A stretch of DNA of 64,000 bases from Sphingobacteriales bacterium (lineage in GTDB: Bacteria; Bacteroidota; Bacteroidia; Chitinophagales; CAIOSU01): contig JAIXOI010000027.1 of the NCBI GenBank assembly GCA_027486795.1, forward strand, positions 93,493 to 157,492. The letters run 5' to 3'. Shown here one piece after another: positions 48,041 through 59,575 of the stretch. The notes below the pieces were generated by a model. That model was not told the DNA's origin. It saw only the letters and a program-made list of their open reading frames with translations, and searched no databases. A program made the position numbers and the translations under genes. Position 1 is the first letter of the stretch; the number at the start of each line of letters is the position of its first letter.

Positions 48041-51000
48041 ATGGCTCAATCTCAAAATGCTCAGGAACGGAATAATTTTGGTCGTATTACCAAACACTCC
48101 GATTATCCTGACTTGCTGGAGATCCAGTTGAAGTCTTTCCAAGACTTTTTTCAACTAGAAACGACGGCTGAAAATCGGACGAAAGAAGGATTATATAATG
48201 TATTCCAAGAAAACTTTCCGATAAGCGATGCTAGGAACATCTTCGTACTAGAGTTCCTAGATTATTTTATCGATCCTCCGCGTTATACCATGGAGGAGTG
48301 TATCGACAGGGGCCTAACGTATGCGTTGCCGCTTAAAGCCAAATTGCGCCTTTCATGTAATGATGAGGAACACGTTGACTTTGAAACCATCGTACAAGAT
48401 GTGTTCTTGGGCAATATTCCTTACATGACCCCGAAAGGCACGTTTATTGTAAACGGCGCCGAACGTATTATTGTATCTCAATTGCACCGCTCACCCGGTG
48501 TATTTTTCGGTCAAAGCTTTCACCCGAACGGAACTAAGATTTATTCCGCTCGGGTAATTCCATTTAAGGGTGCTTGGATGGAGTTTGCTACCGATATCAA
48601 TAACGTGATGTATGCGTACATTGACCGTAAGAAGAAATTCCCGGTTACTACGCTTCTTCGCGCTATCGGTTTTGATAACGATAAAGACATCCTGCAACTA
48701 TTTGGCCTAGCCGACGAGGTTAAGGTAAATAGCAAAAACGTAAAAAACCTAGTTGGCCGCAAGCTGGCAGCAAGGGTTTTGCGCAGCTGGGTTGAAGATT
48801 TTGTTGATGAAGATACCGGTGAAGTAGTATCAATAGAACGTAACGAAGTTATCTTGGAGCGTGATACTATCCTTAATGAGGATAATATCAACCAAGTTAT
48901 GGAAATGGACATCGATACCGTAATCCTTCAAAAAGAAGAGATGTCGGCCGATTACTCTATTATCTACAACACACTTCAGAAAGATACTTCTAACTCTGAA
49001 TTGGAAGCGGTACAGCACATCTATCGTCAATTGCGTGGTAGCGATCCACCGGATGACGAAACTGCTCGTGGCATTATCGAGAAGTTGTTCTTCTCTGATA
49101 AGCGTTACGATTTAGGTGAAGTTGGTCGTTACAAAATCAACAAGAAACTATTGCTTAATACCTCTGATGAAACCAAGGTTCTAACGAAGCAGGATATCAT
49201 CGAGATTGTTAAGTATTTAGTTCGCTTAATAAACAGCAAAGCTGAGGTGGACGATATTGACCACTTGAGCAATCGCCGTGTGCGTACCGTTGGTGAGCAG
49301 TTGTTTGCTCAGTTCGGTGTTGGTTTGGCCCGCATGGCCCGTACCATCCGCGAACGTATGAACGTTCGTGATAACGAGGTGTTTACCCCGATTGATTTGA
49401 TTAACGCAAGGACCTTGTCTTCGGTTATCAATTCGTTCTTCGGTACAAGCCAGTTGTCACAGTTCCTAGATCAAACCAACCCGCTATCGGAAATCACACA
49501 CAAACGTCGTATATCGGCCCTAGGGCCTGGCGGTTTGAGTCGTGAGCGTGCAGGATTTGAGGTAAGGGACGTACACTATAGCCACTATGGCCGCTTGTGT
49601 ACCATCGAAACACCAGAAGGACCGAATATTGGTTTGATATCGACCCTTTGCGTTCACGCTAAAGTGAACCGCATGGGTTTTATCGAAACGCCATACCGCC
49701 CGGTAATTAATGGTGTAGTAGAAGTGGACAACAGCCGCTACTTATCTGCCGAAGAAGAAGATACTAATGTTATTGCGCAAGCAAACGCGGTTATCGATAA
49801 AAAAGGCAATTTCCAAAGTGATCGTATCAAGAGCCGTCACCACGGTGACTTCCCAATCTCGACCGCTACGGAGTTGCAATACATGGATATATCACCGAAC
49901 CAAATCGTAGGTGTTTCTGCTTCATTGATTCCTTTCTTGGAAAACGATGATGCGAACAGGGCCTTGATGGGATCGAACATGCAACGCCAGGCAGTGCCTC
50001 TATTGGTGCCACAAGCGCCAATTGTTGGTACAGGTTTGGAAAAAGTAGTTGCTACCGACTCACGCTTGCTACTGAACGCTGAGCGTGAAGGTTTGGTTGA
50101 GTATGTAGATGCAGAGAAAATCGTGGTTAAATACGATTCGACACCTGAAGAAGACTTGTTGAGCTTTATTAGCAGTACTAAAACGTACAACCTTACCAAG
50201 TTCAAAAAGACCAACCAAGGTACTTGTATCAACTTGAAACCTATTGTTCGCAAAGGACAGCGCGTAAAAGTTGGCCAATTGCTTTGCGAAGGCTATGCCA
50301 CTGATAACGGTGAATTAGCTTTGGGTCGTAACATGAAAGTGGCGTTCATGCCATGGAAAGGTTACAACTTCGAGGATGCTATCGTTTTGTCTGAGCGCGT
50401 TGTTAAGGAAGATATCTTTACTTCTGTTCACATTGAAGAGTATGAACTTGAGGTGCGTGATACGAAACTTGGTGAAGAGGAATTGACACCAGATATACCT
50501 AACGTAAGCGAAGAAGCCACTAAAGATCTTGATGAGCACGGTATTATTCGTATTGGTGCACACATAAAGGAAGGCGATATACTGATTGGTAAAATTACCC
50601 CTAAAGGTGAAACCGACCCAACCCCCGAAGAAAAGCTTTTAAGAGCAATATTTGGTGATAAGGCTGGCGATGTTAAGGATGCAAGCTTAAAAGCACCTCC
50701 GAGCACTAAAGGTGTAGTTATCGATAAGAAACTTTTTGCCCGTGCCAAAAAAGATAAAACCGCAAAAGCCCGTGAAAAGGTATTGTTGGAAAAACTAGAT
50801 GGTGAGCATAAAAAAGCCAAAGAAGCTATCATTGATAACTTAGTTGACAAGCTTTCGAAAGTGCTTAAGGACAAAACTGCTTCTGGAGTGCTTAACGTGT
50901 ACAAAGAAGAAGTGATTCCTAAAGGCGTTAAGTATAGCCAAAAGCTATTAAAAGATCTTAACTACGACGATATTGACCTTAATGGTTGGACGAAGGATGA

Positions 51001-51847
51001 AGATGTAAACGCTGATGTAAAAACAGTGTTGCACAACTTTAAACTACGCTTAAGCGAAGAGGTTGGTAGGTACAAACGTGAGAAATTCAACATCAGCATT
51101 GGCGATGAGCTACCCGCTGGCGTATTGAAACTTGCAAAAGTATACTTGGCTAAGAAACGTAAGCTTAAAGTTGGTGATAAGTTGGCTGGTCGTCACGGTA
51201 ACAAGGGTATTGTAGCCCGTATTGTACGTGATGAAGACATGCCTTTCCTTGAAGACGGAACCCCGGTTGACATTGTGTTGAACCCGTTAGGTGTACCATC
51301 AAGGATGAACTTGGGCCAAATTTATGAAACGGTATTGGGCTGGGCTGGTCAAAAAATGGGTGTTAAATATGGCACTCCAATCTTTGACGGAGCTACCTTG
51401 GACCAAATCGAGGCTGAAGTACAAAAAGCTGGATTGCCATCTTATGGCCAAACGTACTTGTACGATGGCGAAACAGGCGACCGTTTTCATCAGAAAGCAA
51501 CCGTAGGTGTTATCTACATGCTTAAACTGGCGCACATGGTTGACGATAAGATGCACGCACGTTCAATCGGACCATACTCACTTATCACTCAACAACCACT
51601 TGGTGGTAAGGCCCAATTCGGTGGTCAGCGTTTGGGTGAGATGGAAGTGTGGGCACTTGAAGCATATGGTGCTGCAAACATCTTGCAAGAGTTGCTTACC
51701 ATTAAGTCGGATGATATTGTAGGCCGTGCTAAGGCTTACGAGGCCATCGTTAAGGGTGACAACCTGCCTCGCCCAGGTATACCAGAATCATTCAACGTGT
51801 TAGTACACGAGTTGCGTGGTTTGGGCTTGGAGTTGAGTTTTGAATAA
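48041..51847 (+). CDS. rpoB: DNA-directed RNA polymerase subunit beta
   Basis: This encodes 1,268 residues. The rifampicin-binding region is clear ([40 protein letters not shown]) and keeps the residues that usually confer sensitivity. The catalytic fork continues in [15 protein letters not shown] lysine-rich insertion around residues 900-970 ([20 protein letters not shown]) is a lineage-type insertion. C-terminal features include [33 protein letters not shown]. It pairs with rpoC downstream by 33 bases. Confidence 0.99.
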   Translation: MAQSQNAQERNNFGRITKHSDYPDLLEIQLKSFQDFFQLETTAENRTKEGLYNVFQENFPISDARNIFVLEFLDYFIDPPRYTMEECIDRGLTYALPLKAKLRLSCNDEEHVDFETIVQDVFLGNIPYMTPKGTFIVNGAERIIVSQLHRSPGVFFGQSFHPNGTKIYSARVIPFKGAWMEFATDINNVMYAYIDRKKKFPVTTLLRAIGFDNDKDILQLFGLADEVKVNSKNVKNLVGRKLAARVLRSWVEDFVDEDTGEVVSIERNEVILERDTILNEDNINQVMEMDIDTVILQKEEMSADYSIIYNTLQKDTSNSELEAVQHIYRQLRGSDPPDDETARGIIEKLFFSDKRYDLGEVGRYKINKKLLLNTSDETKVLTKQDIIEIVKYLVRLINSKAEVDDIDHLSNRRVRTVGEQLFAQFGVGLARMARTIRERMNVRDNEVFTPIDLINARTLSSVINSFFGTSQLSQFLDQTNPLSEITHKRRISALGPGGLSRERAGFEVRDVHYSHYGRLCTIETPEGPNIGLISTLCVHAKVNRMGFIETPYRPVINGVVEVDNSRYLSAEEEDTNVIAQANAVIDKKGNFQSDRIKSRHHGDFPISTATELQYMDISPNQIVGVSASLIPFLENDDANRALMGSNMQRQAVPLLVPQAPIVGTGLEKVVATDSRLLLNAEREGLVEYVDAEKIVVKYDSTPEEDLLSFISSTKTYNLTKFKKTNQGTCINLKPIVRKGQRVKVGQLLCEGYATDNGELALGRNMKVAFMPWKGYNFEDAIVLSERVVKEDIFTSVHIEEYELEVRDTKLGEEELTPDIPNVSEEATKDLDEHGIIRIGAHIKEGDILIGKITPKGETDPTPEEKLLRAIFGDKAGDVKDASLKAPPSTKGVVIDKKLFARAKKDKTAKAREKVLLEKLDGEHKKAKEAIIDNLVDKLSKVLKDKTASGVLNVYKEEVIPKGVKYSQKLLKDLNYDDIDLNGWTKDEDVNADVKTVLHNFKLRLSEEVGRYKREKFNISIGDELPAGVLKLAKVYLAKKRKLKVGDKLAGRHGNKGIVARIVRDEDMPFLEDGTPVDIVLNPLGVPSRMNLGQIYETVLGWAGQKMGVKYGTPIFDGATLDQIEAEVQKAGLPSYGQTYLYDGETGDRFHQKATVGVIYMLKLAHMVDDKMHARSIGPYSLITQQPLGGKAQFGGQRLGEMEVWALEAYGAANILQELLTIKSDDIVGRAKAYEAIVKGDNLPRPGIPESFNVLVHELRGLGLELSFE

Positions 51848-51868
51848 ATTTTAGGTTAACCTCATTTC

Positions 51869-51875
51869 AAAGGAG
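51869..51875 (+). promoter_or_regulatory. Strong Shine-Dalgarno sequence before rpoC
   Basis: AAAGGAG lies five bases before the rpoC ATG, at an ideal spacing. Other genes of the block (rpsU, tuf, secE, nusG, rplK, rplJ, rplL, rpoB) show no such sequence; Bacteroidota ribosomes generally do not rely on it. Confidence 0.75.
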
Positions 51876-51880
51876 TTGAT

Positions 51881-54800
51881 ATGCCTTTAATAAAGGATAA
51901 AAAAGCAACAAATACCTTCAACAAGATCATCATAAGCTTGTCGTCGCCAGATAGCATTCTGGAGCGCTCTTATGGCGAAGTGTTGAAGCCTGAAACCATC
52001 AACTACCGTACTTATAAACCTGAGCGCGATGGCTTGTTCTGCGAGCGTATCTTCGGTCCAGTAAAGGATTATGAGTGCTATTGCGGAAAATACAAGCGCA
52101 TTCGATACAAGGGTATCGTGTGCGACCGCTGCGGTGTTGAGGTAACAGAGAAAAAAGTACGCCGTGAGCGTATGGGCCACATCAAATTGGTGGTGCCTGT
52201 AGTTCACATTTGGTACTTTAAATCTTTGCCAAACAAAATCGGTTACTTATTGGGTATCTCATCCAAGAAGTTGGAAACTATCGTTTATTATGAGCGATAT
52301 GTAGTAATCCAGCCGGGTGTGGCAGCAGCATACGAAGACCAGAAAGGTACTCCTATCGAATACTTGTCATTGCTTTCAGAAGAAGAATATTTGGATACCT
52401 TGGACAAGTTGCCAGCAGGTAACCAAATGTTGGACGACAACGACCCGAACAAGTTTATAGCCAAAATGGGTGCTGATGCCATTCGTGACTTATTGGCGCG
52501 TGTTGAGTTAGACGAACTATCGTACAGCTTACGCCACCAAGCAGCCAACGAAACATCACAGCAACGTAAAGCAGAAGCTTTGAAACGCTTGAGCGTGGTT
52601 GAAGCTTTCCGTGATGCCAACGGCCGTATAGAAAACCGCCCCGAATGGATGGTGATTCAATATTTGCCGGTAATACCACCTGAATTGCGCCCATTGGTGC
52701 CTCTTGATGGTGGTCGTTTCGCCAGCTCTGACTTGAATGACTTGTACCGTAGGGTTATCATCCGTAACAACCGTTTGAAACGCCTTATCGAAATCAAGGC
52801 CCCAGAAGTAATCTTGCGTAACGAGAAGCGTATGTTGCAAGAAGCAGTGGATTCACTGTTTGACAACAGCCGCAAATCGAACGCTGTGAAAGCTGAAGGT
52901 GGACGTGCTTTGAAATCGTTGAGCGACGTATTGAAAGGTAAGCAAGGTCGTTTCCGTCAAAACTTGTTGGGTAAACGTGTCGATTACTCTGGCCGTTCGG
53001 TTATTGTAGTAGGACCAACTTTGAAATTGCACGAGTGCGGCCTTCCTAAGGATATGGCTGCCGAGCTTTTCAAACCGTTTGTTATCCGTAAGTTGATTGA
53101 GCGCGGTATTGTAAAAACCGTAAAATCTGCCAAAAAACTAGTTGACCGAAAGGAGCCAGTTATTTGGGAAATTTTGGAGAATATTTTGAAAGGTCACCCA
53201 GTTCTTTTGAACAGGGCCCCTACCCTTCACAGGTTGTCAATGCAATCGTTCCAGCCTAAATTGGTAGAAGGTAAAGCTATCCAGTTACACCCACTGGTGT
53301 GTTCTGGTTTCAACGCCGACTTTGACGGTGACCAAATGGCAGTGCACGTTCCGTTGAGCAACCCTGCAATTTTGGAAGCCCAAATGTTGATGTTGTCTTC
53401 GCACAACATCTTGAACCCACAAAGTGGCGATCCGGTAACGCTACCTTCACAGGATATGGTGTTGGGCCTATACTACATGACTAAAGGTCGCAAATCAACT
53501 GACACTGAAATCGTTCGCGGCGAAGGCAAAAAATTCTACTCGTCAGAGGAAGTTATTATTGCTTACAACGAAGGACGCATTGATATGCATGCTTGGATTC
53601 ATGTTCGCACGAAAGTGATGAACCTAGACACCAACTTGCTTGAACCTAAGTTAGTGGAAACCACAGTTGGCCGTGTACTATTTAACCAAGTAGTACCTGC
53701 CGAAGTTGGTTACCTGAACACACTACTAACCAAGAAAGCATTGCGTGCCGTAATCAGCAACATTATCCAAACAACCAACGTACCACGTACGGCCAATTTC
53801 TTGGATGATATTAAAGATTTAGGTTTCCGTTGGGCATTCCGTGGTGGTTTGTCGTTTAACCTAGCCGATTTGATTGTTCCGAAAGAAAAAACCTCTTTGT
53901 TGGATAAAGCCCAACTAGAAGTTGATGAAGTCTGGGACAACTACCAAATGGGTCTGATAACGAACAACGAGCGTTATAACCAAACTATCGATATCTGGAC
54001 ACGTGCCAACACTCGTTTGACCGAGGTAACTTTGAGCCAATTGGCCAATGACCGCCAAGGTTTCAACTCAGTGTTCATGATGCTTGACTCAGGCGCAAGG
54101 GGCTCGAAAGAGCAGATTCGTCAGTTGAGCGGAATGAGGGGCTTGATGGCCAAACCGCGTAAATCTGGTAGCACTGGAGCAGAGATTATCGAGAACCCAA
54201 TCCTATCGAACTTGAAAGAAGGTCTATCGGTATTGGAGTACTTTATCTCTACACACGGTGCGCGTAAAGGTTTGGCGGATACGGCTTTGAAAACAGCTGA
54301 TGCGGGTTACCTAACCCGTCGTTTGGTTGACGTTGCCCAAGACGTAGTTATTACCGAAGAAGATTGCGGAACACTTCGTGGAATTGCGATATCAGCATTG
54401 AAAGACAATGAAGATATAGTAGAGCCATTGACTGATCGTATCTTTGGCCGCGTAAGCTTGCACGATGTAGTGAACCCACTTACAGGTGAATTGTTGGCTA
54501 AAGCTGGCGAAGAAATTATAGAATCAACTGCACGCAAAATTGATGCTGCAGCTATTGAGACTGTTGAAATTCGTTCAGTGCTTACCTGCGAAACCAAACG
54601 TGGTGTGTGCGTGAAATGTTACGGTCGCCACCTAGCCAACAACCGTGTTGCACAGGCTGGTGATGCAGTAGGTATCATTGCTGCCCAATCAATTGGTGAG
54701 CCGGGTACACAGTTAACGCTTCGTACCTTCCACGTGGGTGGTACTGCATCAAACATTGCAACCGAGAGTCAATTGCTTGCCAAATTTGATGGTGTAATTG

Positions 54801-56197
54801 AATTCGATAGCATCCGTACCATTGAGTATATTGACGACCAAGGCGAAAAACGCTTGAAAGTGTTGGGCCGCACTGGTGAGATAAAAATCAACGACGCTTC
54901 TGGCAAAAACCTTAAAACCGATCACGTTCCTTATGGTTCGGAGTTGATGGTGAAAGATGGCCAAAAAGTGAAGAAGAACGATGCGCTTTGTGCATGGGAT
55001 CCATATAACGCCGTTATCATTTCTGAGATTGGCGGTAAAGTGGAATTCGATAACTTGATTGAAGGTGTTACTTATCGCGAAGAATCAGATGAACAGACTG
55101 GTCACCGCGAGAAAGTAATCATTGAAAGTCGTGATAAGCGTAAGATTCCTGGCATGAACGTGAAAGGTAAAGCTGAAGTGAAAAACTACAACACACCAGT
55201 AGGTGCGCACGTAGTGGTAAACGATGGCGATACCGTGAAACCGGGCGAAGTATTGATTAAGATACCTCGCGTGTTGGGTAAAGTACGAGATATTACCGGT
55301 GGTCTACCGCGTGTAACGGAGCTATTTGAAGCCCGTAACCCGTCGAACCCAGCAGTAGTATCTGAGATTGATGGTGTAGTAGCATTTGGTTCAATCAAAC
55401 GTGGTAACCGCGAAATCTTGATCGAATCAAAAGAAGGCCAAGTGCGCAAGTACATGGTGCCGCTTACCAAACACATCTTGGTACAAGAAAATGATTACAT
55501 CAAGGCTGGAACTTCATTGTCAGAAGGCGCCATCACCCCAGGAGATATCCTATCTATCAAAGGACCATTTGCGGTACAATCGTACTTGGTAAACGAGATT
55601 CAGGAAGTATATCGCTTGCAAGGTGTGCGTATCAACGACAAGCACATTGAAACCATTGTGCGCCAAATGATGCGTAAAGTAATGATTTTGGATGCCGGTG
55701 ATACCCGATTCCTAGAAAATGAACCAGTTGACAAATTTGAGTTCATTGAAGAGAACGACCGTATATTCGACAAAAAAGTTATTACCGACCGCGGCGATAG
55801 TGAGCTATTGCGTGTAGGCCAAATTGTTACCTTACGCCAAATACGTGAAGAGAACTCACAGTTGAAACGTAACGATAAGAAAACAGTTGAATTCCGTGAC
55901 GCAGCGGCTGCTACTTCAGAGCCAATGCTACAAGGTATCACCCGTGCATCTTTGGGTACACAAAGCTGGATTTCGGCCGCATCGTTCCAAGAGACCACCA
56001 AAGTGTTGAGCACTGCATCAATTGCAGCCCGCGAAGACTTGTTGTTGGGCTTGAAAGAAAACGTAATCATTGGTCACCAAATACCTGCTGGTACTGGTAT
56101 GCGCCGTTTCGCAGACGTAATCGTTGGCTCTCGCGAGGAGTACGATCGTTTGGCAGAATCCCGCAAAGCCCACGAAGCAGTGGCTATTGAAGAATAA
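51881..56197 (+). CDS. rpoC: DNA-directed RNA polymerase subunit beta'
   Basis: This encodes 1,438 residues. The N-terminal zinc site is [20 protein letters not shown] near residues 66-85; the catalytic magnesium loop is [12 protein letters not shown] near residue 480; the second zinc cluster is [16 protein letters not shown] near 905; the trigger-loop region is [18 protein letters not shown]. The C-terminal part includes sandwich-barrel hybrid motifs and ends [20 protein letters not shown]. It is the last polymerase gene and ends at a strong terminator. Confidence 0.99.
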   Translation: MPLIKDKKATNTFNKIIISLSSPDSILERSYGEVLKPETINYRTYKPERDGLFCERIFGPVKDYECYCGKYKRIRYKGIVCDRCGVEVTEKKVRRERMGHIKLVVPVVHIWYFKSLPNKIGYLLGISSKKLETIVYYERYVVIQPGVAAAYEDQKGTPIEYLSLLSEEEYLDTLDKLPAGNQMLDDNDPNKFIAKMGADAIRDLLARVELDELSYSLRHQAANETSQQRKAEALKRLSVVEAFRDANGRIENRPEWMVIQYLPVIPPELRPLVPLDGGRFASSDLNDLYRRVIIRNNRLKRLIEIKAPEVILRNEKRMLQEAVDSLFDNSRKSNAVKAEGGRALKSLSDVLKGKQGRFRQNLLGKRVDYSGRSVIVVGPTLKLHECGLPKDMAAELFKPFVIRKLIERGIVKTVKSAKKLVDRKEPVIWEILENILKGHPVLLNRAPTLHRLSMQSFQPKLVEGKAIQLHPLVCSGFNADFDGDQMAVHVPLSNPAILEAQMLMLSSHNILNPQSGDPVTLPSQDMVLGLYYMTKGRKSTDTEIVRGEGKKFYSSEEVIIAYNEGRIDMHAWIHVRTKVMNLDTNLLEPKLVETTVGRVLFNQVVPAEVGYLNTLLTKKALRAVISNIIQTTNVPRTANFLDDIKDLGFRWAFRGGLSFNLADLIVPKEKTSLLDKAQLEVDEVWDNYQMGLITNNERYNQTIDIWTRANTRLTEVTLSQLANDRQGFNSVFMMLDSGARGSKEQIRQLSGMRGLMAKPRKSGSTGAEIIENPILSNLKEGLSVLEYFISTHGARKGLADTALKTADAGYLTRRLVDVAQDVVITEEDCGTLRGIAISALKDNEDIVEPLTDRIFGRVSLHDVVNPLTGELLAKAGEEIIESTARKIDAAAIETVEIRSVLTCETKRGVCVKCYGRHLANNRVAQAGDAVGIIAAQSIGEPGTQLTLRTFHVGGTASNIATESQLLAKFDGVIEFDSIRTIEYIDDQGEKRLKVLGRTGEIKINDASGKNLKTDHVPYGSELMVKDGQKVKKNDALCAWDPYNAVIISEIGGKVEFDNLIEGVTYREESDEQTGHREKVIIESRDKRKIPGMNVKGKAEVKNYNTPVGAHVVVNDGDTVKPGEVLIKIPRVLGKVRDITGGLPRVTELFEARNPSNPAVVSEIDGVVAFGSIKRGNREILIESKEGQVRKYMVPLTKHILVQENDYIKAGTSLSEGAITPGDILSIKGPFAVQSYLVNEIQEVYRLQGVRINDKHIETIVRQMMRKVMILDAGDTRFLENEPVDKFEFIEENDRIFDKKVITDRGDSELLRVGQIVTLRQIREENSQLKRNDKKTVEFRDAAAATSEPMLQGITRASLGTQSWISAASFQETTKVLSTASIAAREDLLLGLKENVIIGHQIPAGTGMRRFADVIVGSREEYDRLAESRKAHEAVAIEE

Positions 56198-56236
56198 TTT
56201 CATTCTGCGTCTCGCATTCCTGAGATGATACTCTAC

Positions 56237-56269
56237 AAAAAGGTAGCCCCGTAAGAGGCTACCTTTTTT
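56237..56269 (+). terminator. Rho-independent terminator of rpoC
   Basis: AAAAAGGTAGCC and GGCTACCTTTTTT flank an eight-base loop. The stem is perfect (AGGTAGCC/GGCTACCT) and the downstream T-run is six long. It closes the polymerase operon 40 bases after the stop codon. Confidence 0.93.
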
Positions 56270-56272
56270 GTT

Positions 56273-56312
56273 AATAGACAAAAGATTTCAGACACAAGAC
56301 ACAAGACTTGCC
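56273..56312. repeat. Short-word repeat after rpoC
   Basis: The words AGACACAAGACACAAGACTTG and AGACAAAAGATTTCAGACAC (each partly overlapping) make a short degenerate repeat just beyond the rpoC terminator. Confidence 0.45.
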
Positions 56313-56356
56313 AATAATTTCCCTTAAAATTGTAGCACATAATAACAATAGCAATC

Positions 56357-56671
56357 ATGGCTGAAGAACAAATGCAGAACCAACTGAATATTGAGTTGAC
56401 AGAAGACGTAGCAGAAGGTGTATACTCAAACCTTGCCATTATTACCCACAGCAATGCCGAGTTTGTGGTAGATTTTGTGCGTGTAATGCCTGGTGTGCCA
56501 AAAGCAAAAGTAAAATCGCGTATTATACTTACCCCGCAACATGCTAAGCGTCTGTTGCGCGCATTGACCGACAATGTAAAGAAATACGAGCAAGTAAACG
56601 GTACTATTGAGGAGGATGACACTTACGGTGGCATGCCCTTGAATTTTGGCACCCCAACCGCGCAAGCGTAG
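56357..56671 (+). CDS. DUF3467 protein
   Basis: This encodes 104 residues. The family pattern is visible: NIELTEDVAEGVYSNLAIIT, then HSNAEFVVDFVRVMPGVPKA and ILTPQHAKRLLRALTDNV. DUF3467 proteins are short, widespread proteins of unknown function, and in Bacteroidota this gene is commonly found after rpoC, as here. It may be a separately transcribed gene because a strong terminator lies between. It has no signal peptide. Confidence 0.93.
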   Translation: MAEEQMQNQLNIELTEDVAEGVYSNLAIITHSNAEFVVDFVRVMPGVPKAKVKSRIILTPQHAKRLLRALTDNVKKYEQVNGTIEEDDTYGGMPLNFGTPTAQA

Positions 56672-56771
56672 TTAGTTGTTGGTTATTGGTTATTCGTTAT
56701 TGGGTAATTTGTCAATTGGAATACGGGTTAATAGCACTAGTTAAATAATAACTAACAACTAATAACTAACC
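56672..56771. repeat. Inverted word repeats between convergent genes
   Basis: Words such as GTTAGTTGTTGGTTATTGG on the left have approximate reverse complements on the right (AATAACTAACAACTAATAAC), so the whole block can fold on itself. It fills the space between the stop codons of the DUF3467 gene and the metzincin-like gene. Confidence 0.75.
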
Positions 56772-57551
56772 TTACGGAAAATACGACCTAGTATCTTGTA
56801 AGCACTCTGGGCCAAATACTACCGTAAATTGGCTCATGCCGTTTTGGCTTATAAAATCGGAAAGATTTACGGCACCTTCGTTTAGCCAATACATCACACA
56901 GTCTTCGTTGGTGCAGTGGCCACCATGGTCTTGATCGGTGTGGCTACTAGTCTCAGGCAAGCCAGAATTTACAAGGCCCAGTGCATGGCCAAGTTCGTGC
57001 ACTACAGTGCTTTGCTCAATGTATTTGCGCTGCGATGTTAATGCCCCCACACCATTTATTACAGGCTTAAAAACTGCTGTAATACTAGTGCCGGTAATAT
57101 TTACACCCAGCACGTTGGTGCGAAGGCTATCGCCATCTTTAAAATAGCCGTCCAGAAAAACCACCCAAAGATTGCCGCTAGTTTCGGTATTAACTCCTTC
57201 GCGAAACCTAGTAGCCAAGTTCATTACATCCTGAGCGCTATAGTTATCCCTGTTCTGATCTGGTATTTGCTGCATAGAAGCTAAATTAGGTGGCACCGTT
57301 ACACTTACGCTTACAGGACGCCCATCGAAAAGTGCTTCGACATTAGTTTGTGTAAACTGCCAAATATTATCGCCATTGGTAAGGGTAGTATATGGTTCTG
57401 CACCTGGTTCGTAAGCCACTTCAACCTCAATGGTGGATACCTTTTTGTAGAAATTATCAACCGTTTCGTAGTCAATGGTTTTATCCTCTTTTTTACAAGC
57501 ACTAAACGAAACCAAAAAAATCAAGCCAAGCAACAAATATTGTCTTTTCAT
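56772..57551 (-). CDS. Metzincin-like zinc metalloprotease lipoprotein
   Basis: This encodes 259 residues with a lipoprotein signal ending VSFSAC (cysteine 19). The zinc motif is HELGH (His185, Glu186, His189), followed by ALGLVNSG, a third histidine candidate His204, and the histidine/cysteine cluster DHGGHCTNEDC (His209, His212, Cys213, Cys218) directly before a Met-turn-like CVMYW (Met220). This combination resembles membrane-anchored metalloproteases annotated in other Bacteroidota. The protease should act on the outside of the inner or outer membrane. It is a single gene, converging with the DUF3467 gene. Confidence 0.88.
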   Translation of the reverse strand: MKRQYLLLGLIFLVSFSACKKEDKTIDYETVDNFYKKVSTIEVEVAYEPGAEPYTTLTNGDNIWQFTQTNVEALFDGRPVSVSVTVPPNLASMQQIPDQNRDNYSAQDVMNLATRFREGVNTETSGNLWVVFLDGYFKDGDSLRTNVLGVNITGTSITAVFKPVINGVGALTSQRKYIEQSTVVHELGHALGLVNSGLPETSSHTDQDHGGHCTNEDCVMYWLNEGAVNLSDFISQNGMSQFTVVFGPECLQDTRSYFP

Positions 57552-57621
57552 ATGCAGTAGTTACTTGCTAAAATAATGGATAATGAGATAACAAAACGCC
57601 ACGATAACCCATCTATTGCAA

Positions 57622-57659
57622 AAAAGAAAAACCCCACTCCTAAAAAGGAGCGGGGTTTT
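57622..57659 (-). terminator. Rho-independent terminator of the PhoX-like gene
   Basis: On the minus strand AAAACCCCGCTCC and GGAGTGGGGTTTT pair (one internal mismatch) around a six-base loop, followed by TCTTTTT. It starts 28 bases after the stop codon. Confidence 0.88.
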
Positions 57660-57686
57660 AGATAACAAGAGTTAGAATTATACCGA

Positions 57687-59315
57687 TTACTTTTGGAAAG
57701 TAGTAGTAATGTGCCCTTTGCGATGGCGCAGTGTTAAAACATATTGCCCAACCGATAGCTGGCTTGCGTCAATCTGCAACTCGTTGCGGCCAAGGTTTAC
57801 AAAAAGCTTGGTTGTTTTTACTTGCTTGCCGGTAGCATCATAAATGATAATATCAACATAATCGTAGATGGCAGAATTTAGCGAAATATTGAACACTTCA
57901 GCAACTGGGTTTGGATAAACCACCAGCGTATTAAACATACCAGTATCTTCCATAGGGCCAGCAATACCGGTGGTGGTATCACCAAGGTCTTCGTTCAGCG
58001 CAATTACCATTGTCGCCGATTTATCGAAAACTACGCTACGGTCGGCAACATCGTTTTGCCACGCAACATTAGTAGCCTCTGGGTGCTGAATACTGATGAA
58101 CATATACTTGCCATCAGGTGTGAAATGGGTTCCAGTGCTTTCGCAACCGTTGGGGGTGTTTGCAAACACATGCACTTTGGGGTTTGCAACCGTGTGAGTA
58201 GGCTCAACCATCCAAAAATAGTTCTCTCCACCATCTTGATTTATCCAAAGATTGCCTTGATTATCGAAAGCCAAGTTATCTGGAGCAGCAAATAATGCCT
58301 GAAAAGTTCCTGATTCAGTTTGAATTGGTACGTTAACGTTATCTACGAAAATCTCGAAACCGTTTGCTGTGGCATTATCAACATCATTGAACCTAAACAC
58401 AATATTTTGACCCGTAGAAGTGAAATAAATTTTGCCATCAGGACCAATCTCTATGTCTTCAACACGGTCAAACTTTGTTGCCCCAAGACTATTAGCGGCA
58501 GCTGTAACATCGTTACGCTCCGATTTGCTAGTGTTTGGTATCAAAATCCAAGTAGCCTCGCCGCTAGTAATCCAATTGCTAGCCAGCTTAAGTGCGTAAA
58601 GTTTTCCGCTGCTCAGGTCTGTTTTATTGTCCATTACGAACTTGTATAAAAACCCTGCAGATGAGTTGTCTTCGCCTTGATAAACAGTAATGCTATCATT
58701 TGCAAAAGCAACATTCTCATGCTTCATGTTTCCCATGGCCCAAACTTTATCAGGGTTGCCATCATTGTCGTAGTCCACAACATCTCCCGTTACTGGATCT
58801 ATTTCTACGTTCCAGCCAAATGATTTGTAACCTTGATAATTGCACAAAAACTGAGGCACCTCATCAGACTCTTCAGAAGTAACAACCGTCCCCCAAGGAG
58901 TAACACCACCTGAACAATTGGCAATAGTGCCAGCTACTGCAATGCCAGCGTTGCAATTAAAAGCAGTAAAATCAGCGTTCTTTGAATTCAAAACTTCCCA
59001 AAGTTTAGTATTTGGGTTCAATTGAATTTCGAAAATAGATACAGCACCTGGCACAAACTCCGAGTTTACGCAAAGGTATCCGTGGGTGCTACTGCCATCT
59101 ATAGGCACGTAGGCGGTCAAGTCGCTCCATTGTCCCATCGATGAACCATCAGTTAATACATCTCCTTCTTGGGCAAGTACTTGGAAAGCATGGCTTGAAG
59201 GAATATGCAACAGTTCGTCTTGAAATGTAGGCTCTACAGAAGTAAAGTTTCCAATTTGGGCAAAAGAAAATGCGCTAAAAAAAGTAAAGAGCAATGAAAG
59301 TGGTAAAGACTTCAT
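57687..59315 (-). CDS. PhoX-like alkaline phosphatase with T9SS sorting domain
   Basis: This encodes 542 residues with a Sec signal peptide ending FSFAQ. PhoX-like (DUF839) landmarks occur in order: GYLCVNSEFVPG, NCSGGVTPWGTVVTSEE, NMKHENVAFAND, GFLYKFVMD, FDRVEDIEIGPDGKIYFTST, DNLAFDNQGNLWINQDGG and GTHFTPDGKYMFISIQHPE. In studied PhoX the corresponding acidic residues and a cysteine bind an iron-calcium cluster that hydrolyses phosphomonoesters. The last 80 residues are a type A T9SS sorting domain (VVYPNPVAEVFNISLN). It is divergent from a TonB-dependent receptor gene, so both may share a phosphate-responsive control region. Confidence 0.92.
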   Translation of the reverse strand: MKSLPLSLLFTFFSAFSFAQIGNFTSVEPTFQDELLHIPSSHAFQVLAQEGDVLTDGSSMGQWSDLTAYVPIDGSSTHGYLCVNSEFVPGAVSIFEIQLNPNTKLWEVLNSKNADFTAFNCNAGIAVAGTIANCSGGVTPWGTVVTSEESDEVPQFLCNYQGYKSFGWNVEIDPVTGDVVDYDNDGNPDKVWAMGNMKHENVAFANDSITVYQGEDNSSAGFLYKFVMDNKTDLSSGKLYALKLASNWITSGEATWILIPNTSKSERNDVTAAANSLGATKFDRVEDIEIGPDGKIYFTSTGQNIVFRFNDVDNATANGFEIFVDNVNVPIQTESGTFQALFAAPDNLAFDNQGNLWINQDGGENYFWMVEPTHTVANPKVHVFANTPNGCESTGTHFTPDGKYMFISIQHPEATNVAWQNDVADRSVVFDKSATMVIALNEDLGDTTTGIAGPMEDTGMFNTLVVYPNPVAEVFNISLNSAIYDYVDIIIYDATGKQVKTTKLFVNLGRNELQIDASQLSVGQYVLTLRHRKGHITTTFQK

Positions 59316-59550
59316 GGTTATGTTGTTTTATACTGTCCAAAATTAGTTTTAAAAAGTTTTCTGCTTGTTAAACTAATGTTAACAGAAAATTACCATAATT
59401 ATGCATCATAAACAATAGAAAGGCAAACCTGTAATGCAATTATACTATCATTTAGCGCTTTTAGGTTATTCCTCCTATTGCTTTTTTGGCGATTGAAATT
59501 ATTAAGAAAATGTTAACGAACCATTGCTAACCATTGCCACTGCCAAACGC

Positions 59551-59558
59551 TAATTTCG
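59551..59558 (+). promoter_or_regulatory. Possible -7 box of the TonB-dependent receptor gene
   Basis: TAATTTCG differs by one base from TAnnTTTG and lies 17 bases before the ATG at 59576. A TTG triplet 24 bases upstream may be the -33 element. The 260-base space between the two divergent genes holds no other gene. Confidence 0.35.
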
Positions 59559-59575
59559 CAATACAAAGTTTTTTC

